Source of the DNA: an uncultured Pelagibacteraceae bacterium
GTDB taxonomy: Bacteria; Pseudomonadota; Alphaproteobacteria; Pelagibacterales; Pelagibacteraceae
NCBI GenBank assembly: GCA_902597695.1
Contig: CACJYH010000004.1
Location: 1-43,414, forward strand
Reading direction: 5' to 3'
DNA: 43,414 bases
Below, piece by piece: positions 41,532 through 43,414 of the stretch. The translations under genes were made by a program, and so were the position numbers. How positions within the stretch are numbered: position 1 is the stretch's first letter; every line of letters starts with the position of its first letter. The notes beneath the pieces are model-generated. The model was not told the DNA's origin, did no database searches, and worked only from the letters and a program-made list of their open reading frames with translations.

Positions 41532-42551
41532 TTAATCTTTTAAGTCTATTAAATCTTTTTGAATAATTTTTGACAATTTGATTTCTTTTTTTAAGTTCAT
41601 TTTAAACCTTTTATCTTTATTTTGACCAGGATACATTATCTCTTTTACTCCTTTAATTTTAGGCAATCTTTTAATTGTTTTAATATTATTCTTAATTCTT
41701 GAAGTATAGTTTTTGACAAATAAGTTTGTTTTAAATGTGATAAACAAATGTCCAATATTTTGTGGACCTGAAAAATCATCAAAAGGATCCTTAACTTTAC
41801 CTGCATGATTTCCACCGGTTAAAACACCACTCAAAATATCTACCATCCACGCCAAACCAGAACCTCTAAAACCTGCTATCGGTAATTGAACTCCATAAAG
41901 GGCTTTTTTTGCATCTGTCGTTGGTTTGCCAAATTTATCTAGTGCAACACCTTTTGGTATTTTTTGATTATTTCTAGCTGCAAATCTAATTTTTCCTCTG
42001 TTAATTTTTGCAATAGCTGTATCTAATATAAAAGGTACCCTTGCTCCAGTTGGAGAACCAAAACATATAGGATTTGTTCCAAACAAACTTTTTTTTGCAC
42101 CATAAGGAGCAATTGCAGGTGGAGCGTTAGTATAAATCATTGTGATTAAGTTTTTTCTGACTGCTTGTTCAGCGTAATAACCAGATAATCCATAGTGACC
42201 ACTATTTTTAACTGCCACTAAACCGATACCTGTTTTTTTAGCACATTCGATTGCCTTTTTAATTGCAAGGTCTGCTGCAACGAAGCCAATACTATTATCA
42301 GCATCAATATGAGTAATCGATTGAGATATCTTTTTTACTTTTATTTTAGGTTTTGGATTGATAACTTTTTTAGATATTCTTTCACAATACATTCTTAATC
42401 TAGAAAGACCATGACCATAAGCACCAACTAATTCAGCATTAATCAAAGCATTAGTAGAAATAACAGCATGAGGATTACTTAATCCATGATTTTTAAAAAT
42501 TTTGATAACTTCTTTTTTAAGATTTTCTGTTTTCAAATTAGCCTTTTCCAC
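41532..42551 (-). CDS. Malate/L-lactate (sulfolactate) dehydrogenase family protein
   Basis: The 339-residue protein has the Ldh_2/ComC fold: EVIKIFKNHGLSNPHAVISTNALINAELVGAYGHGLSRL at the start, KNSGHYGLSGYYAEQAV near residue 120, NAPPAIAPYGAKKSLFGTNPI near 142, and GFRGSGLAWMVDILSGVLTGGNHA near 230. The family includes malate, ureidoglycolate and (2R)-3-sulfolactate dehydrogenases (ComC). Placed with an HpsN-like gene and TauC-like permease, sulfolactate is a good guess; it is not proven. The start overlaps the permease stop by 14 bases. Confidence 0.87.
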   Translation of the reverse strand: MEKANLKTENLKKEVIKIFKNHGLSNPHAVISTNALINAELVGAYGHGLSRLRMYCERISKKVINPKPKIKVKKISQSITHIDADNSIGFVAADLAIKKAIECAKKTGIGLVAVKNSGHYGLSGYYAEQAVRKNLITMIYTNAPPAIAPYGAKKSLFGTNPICFGSPTGARVPFILDTAIAKINRGKIRFAARNNQKIPKGVALDKFGKPTTDAKKALYGVQLPIAGFRGSGLAWMVDILSGVLTGGNHAGKVKDPFDDFSGPQNIGHLFITFKTNLFVKNYTSRIKNNIKTIKRLPKIKGVKEIMYPGQNKDKRFKMNLKKEIKLSKIIQKDLIDLKD

Positions 42552-43414
42552 GCCATGGAATTGTTTTGTCTATTATTTTTCTTAAAGTGACATCAAATAA
42601 TAAACCTAGCATTCCCATGATAAATATAGTGATCCAAATAACTTCGTATTGGAAATATTTTTTAGCAACGTTTTCAACAAATCCTATACCGGTTGTTCCA
42701 GCTAAAAACTCAGCCGCAACCAAAGTTCCCCAACACATACCGACAGCAACTCTAATTCCTGTAAGTATTTCTGGTAAAGAATTTGGAAAAATTACATATC
42801 TCAATATTTGTTTTTTGGATGCACCAAGTGAGTGAGCTGCATGAATTTTCGATAATTGGGTACCAGAAGCACCGGCTCTTGCAGAAATAATCATGATTGA
42901 TAATGAGACCATAAATAACAAGAAAACTTTCCCGGTATTATCAATTCCTAAAACTGAAATGATTAAAGGAGCCCAGGCTAGAGGGGGAACAGGTCTATAA
43001 AGCTCAATTAACGGATCAAAGAAACCTTTGGCAAATCTATTTAGTCCCATAAATAATCCAAGCGGCACACCAATCAATATTCCAAACACTAATCCTAAAA
43101 ATACTCTTAAAAAAGAATCCCAAATATGACCATAAGGCACGGGTACTTTAAATAACTTAAAGTCTCCTGTTACTAATTTTAAAACTTGGCCTTTAAAATT
43201 TTGTTTAACTATTCCATCTTGAGTGTGAACTGGGTACTCACCTGGTAGAATATCAGCGATCCAATCTGGTAAAATAAAACCAATCATTTTACTAACATCA
43301 ACTAGTTCTATCCATAGGAGAGGAATTTCTTTATAACCTACACTTGGTTTAAGCATCAGCATAAATTTATCAAATGTATCTGACGGCTTAGGCAGCCATC
43401 TACCAGATCCTTGT
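42538..43414 (-). CDS. TauC/SsuC-type ABC transporter permease, cut by the window edge
   Basis: Reading the minus strand, the frame stays open to the window edge (the last 17 codons before the ATG at 43362 encode QGSGRWLPKPSDTFDKF), so the true start lies outside. The 274 residues from that internal ATG have about six membrane helices and the inner-membrane permease core: SFLRVFLGLVFGILIGVPLGL, the YRPVPPLAWAPLII block, and the EAA-type loop AAHSLGASKKQILRYVIFPNSLPEI, as in nitrate/sulfonate/taurine transporters. It ends 14 bases into the dehydrogenase gene. An ATPase and binding protein are expected beyond the edge. Confidence 0.9.
   Translation of the reverse strand, partial: QGSGRWLPKPSDTFDKFMLMLKPSVGYKEIPLLWIELVDVSKMIGFILPDWIADILPGEYPVHTQDGIVKQNFKGQVLKLVTGDFKLFKVPVPYGHIWDSFLRVFLGLVFGILIGVPLGLFMGLNRFAKGFFDPLIELYRPVPPLAWAPLIISVLGIDNTGKVFLLFMVSLSIMIISARAGASGTQLSKIHAAHSLGASKKQILRYVIFPNSLPEILTGIRVAVGMCWGTLVAAEFLAGTTGIGFVENVAKKYFQYEVIWITIFIMGMLGLLFDVTLRKIIDKTIPWRGKG

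Overview
The window is AT-rich (coding DNA is about 30% GC by eye), very dense, and has short or overlapping gene junctions. Its gene content (one-carbon demethylation, dimethylglycine-type oxidation, sulfonate and methylated-compound use, few regulators) points to a SAR11-clade alphaproteobacterium (Candidatus Pelagibacter or a close relative). This is inferred from protein content and base composition. No rRNA, tRNA, CRISPR array, insertion sequence or prophage was seen.

Layout. 1-2.0 kb: purE, purK and an acetyltransferase (minus). 2.1-5.5 kb: a plus-strand operon of an M19 dipeptidase-family protein, two conserved proteins of unknown role and a 52-residue four-cysteine protein. 5.5-8.3 kb (minus): a Yip1-type membrane protein with a 34-residue membrane microprotein, then a MetF-like gene and a GcvT-fold folate-dependent demethylase. 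8.4-11.1 kb (plus): kinase/nucleotidyltransferase pair, crotonase-family protein, CoA-binding protein and small exported proteins. 11.1-16.9 kb (plus): a dimethylglycine/sarcosine dehydrogenase-like flavoprotein followed by etfB, etfA and the ETF:ubiquinone oxidoreductase, forming a complete route for electrons from methylated amines to quinone. 16.9-21 kb: DUF2237 protein, a 2-oxoglutarate oxygenase and hisI (minus), then folE, an AcuI-like reductase and a LysR regulator (plus). 21-25 kb: a ferric-iron ABC transporter behind tandem Fur-type boxes, with a 56-residue cysteine protein inside the operon. 25-30 kb: azlCD, a thioredoxin-like protein, a serine hydrolase, a persulfide dioxygenase-like protein, a cupredoxin, a DUF4396 protein and a methyltransferase.

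30.1-30.45 kb is the only long gene-free gap. It holds structured sequence on both strands, including a minus-strand perfect Shine-Dalgarno before an eight-codon ORF. It is followed by a 59-residue membrane protein, a gamma-butyrobetaine hydroxylase-like oxygenase, an inositol-monophosphatase-family enzyme and two adjacent SMR-type transporters that both lack the family's key glutamate. 33.3-35.4 kb (minus) is a run of seven very small genes, most with strong ribosome binding sites and of unknown role. 35.4-39.3 kb has cysE-cysK, a VOC protein, an exported MsrB, a LysE-type exporter and an outer-membrane barrel. The right end (39.3-43.4 kb, minus) looks like a sulfonate locus: TauC-like permease (cut by the window edge), a sulfolactate/malate-type dehydrogenase, a phosphotransacetylase and a HisD-family protein that resembles sulfopropanediol dehydrogenase (HpsN).

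The best leads for undescribed biology are the small-protein cluster, the glutamate-less SMR pair, the cysteine microprotein in the iron operon, the structured intergenic region at 30.1-30.35 kb, and the 2.1-5.5 kb operon.
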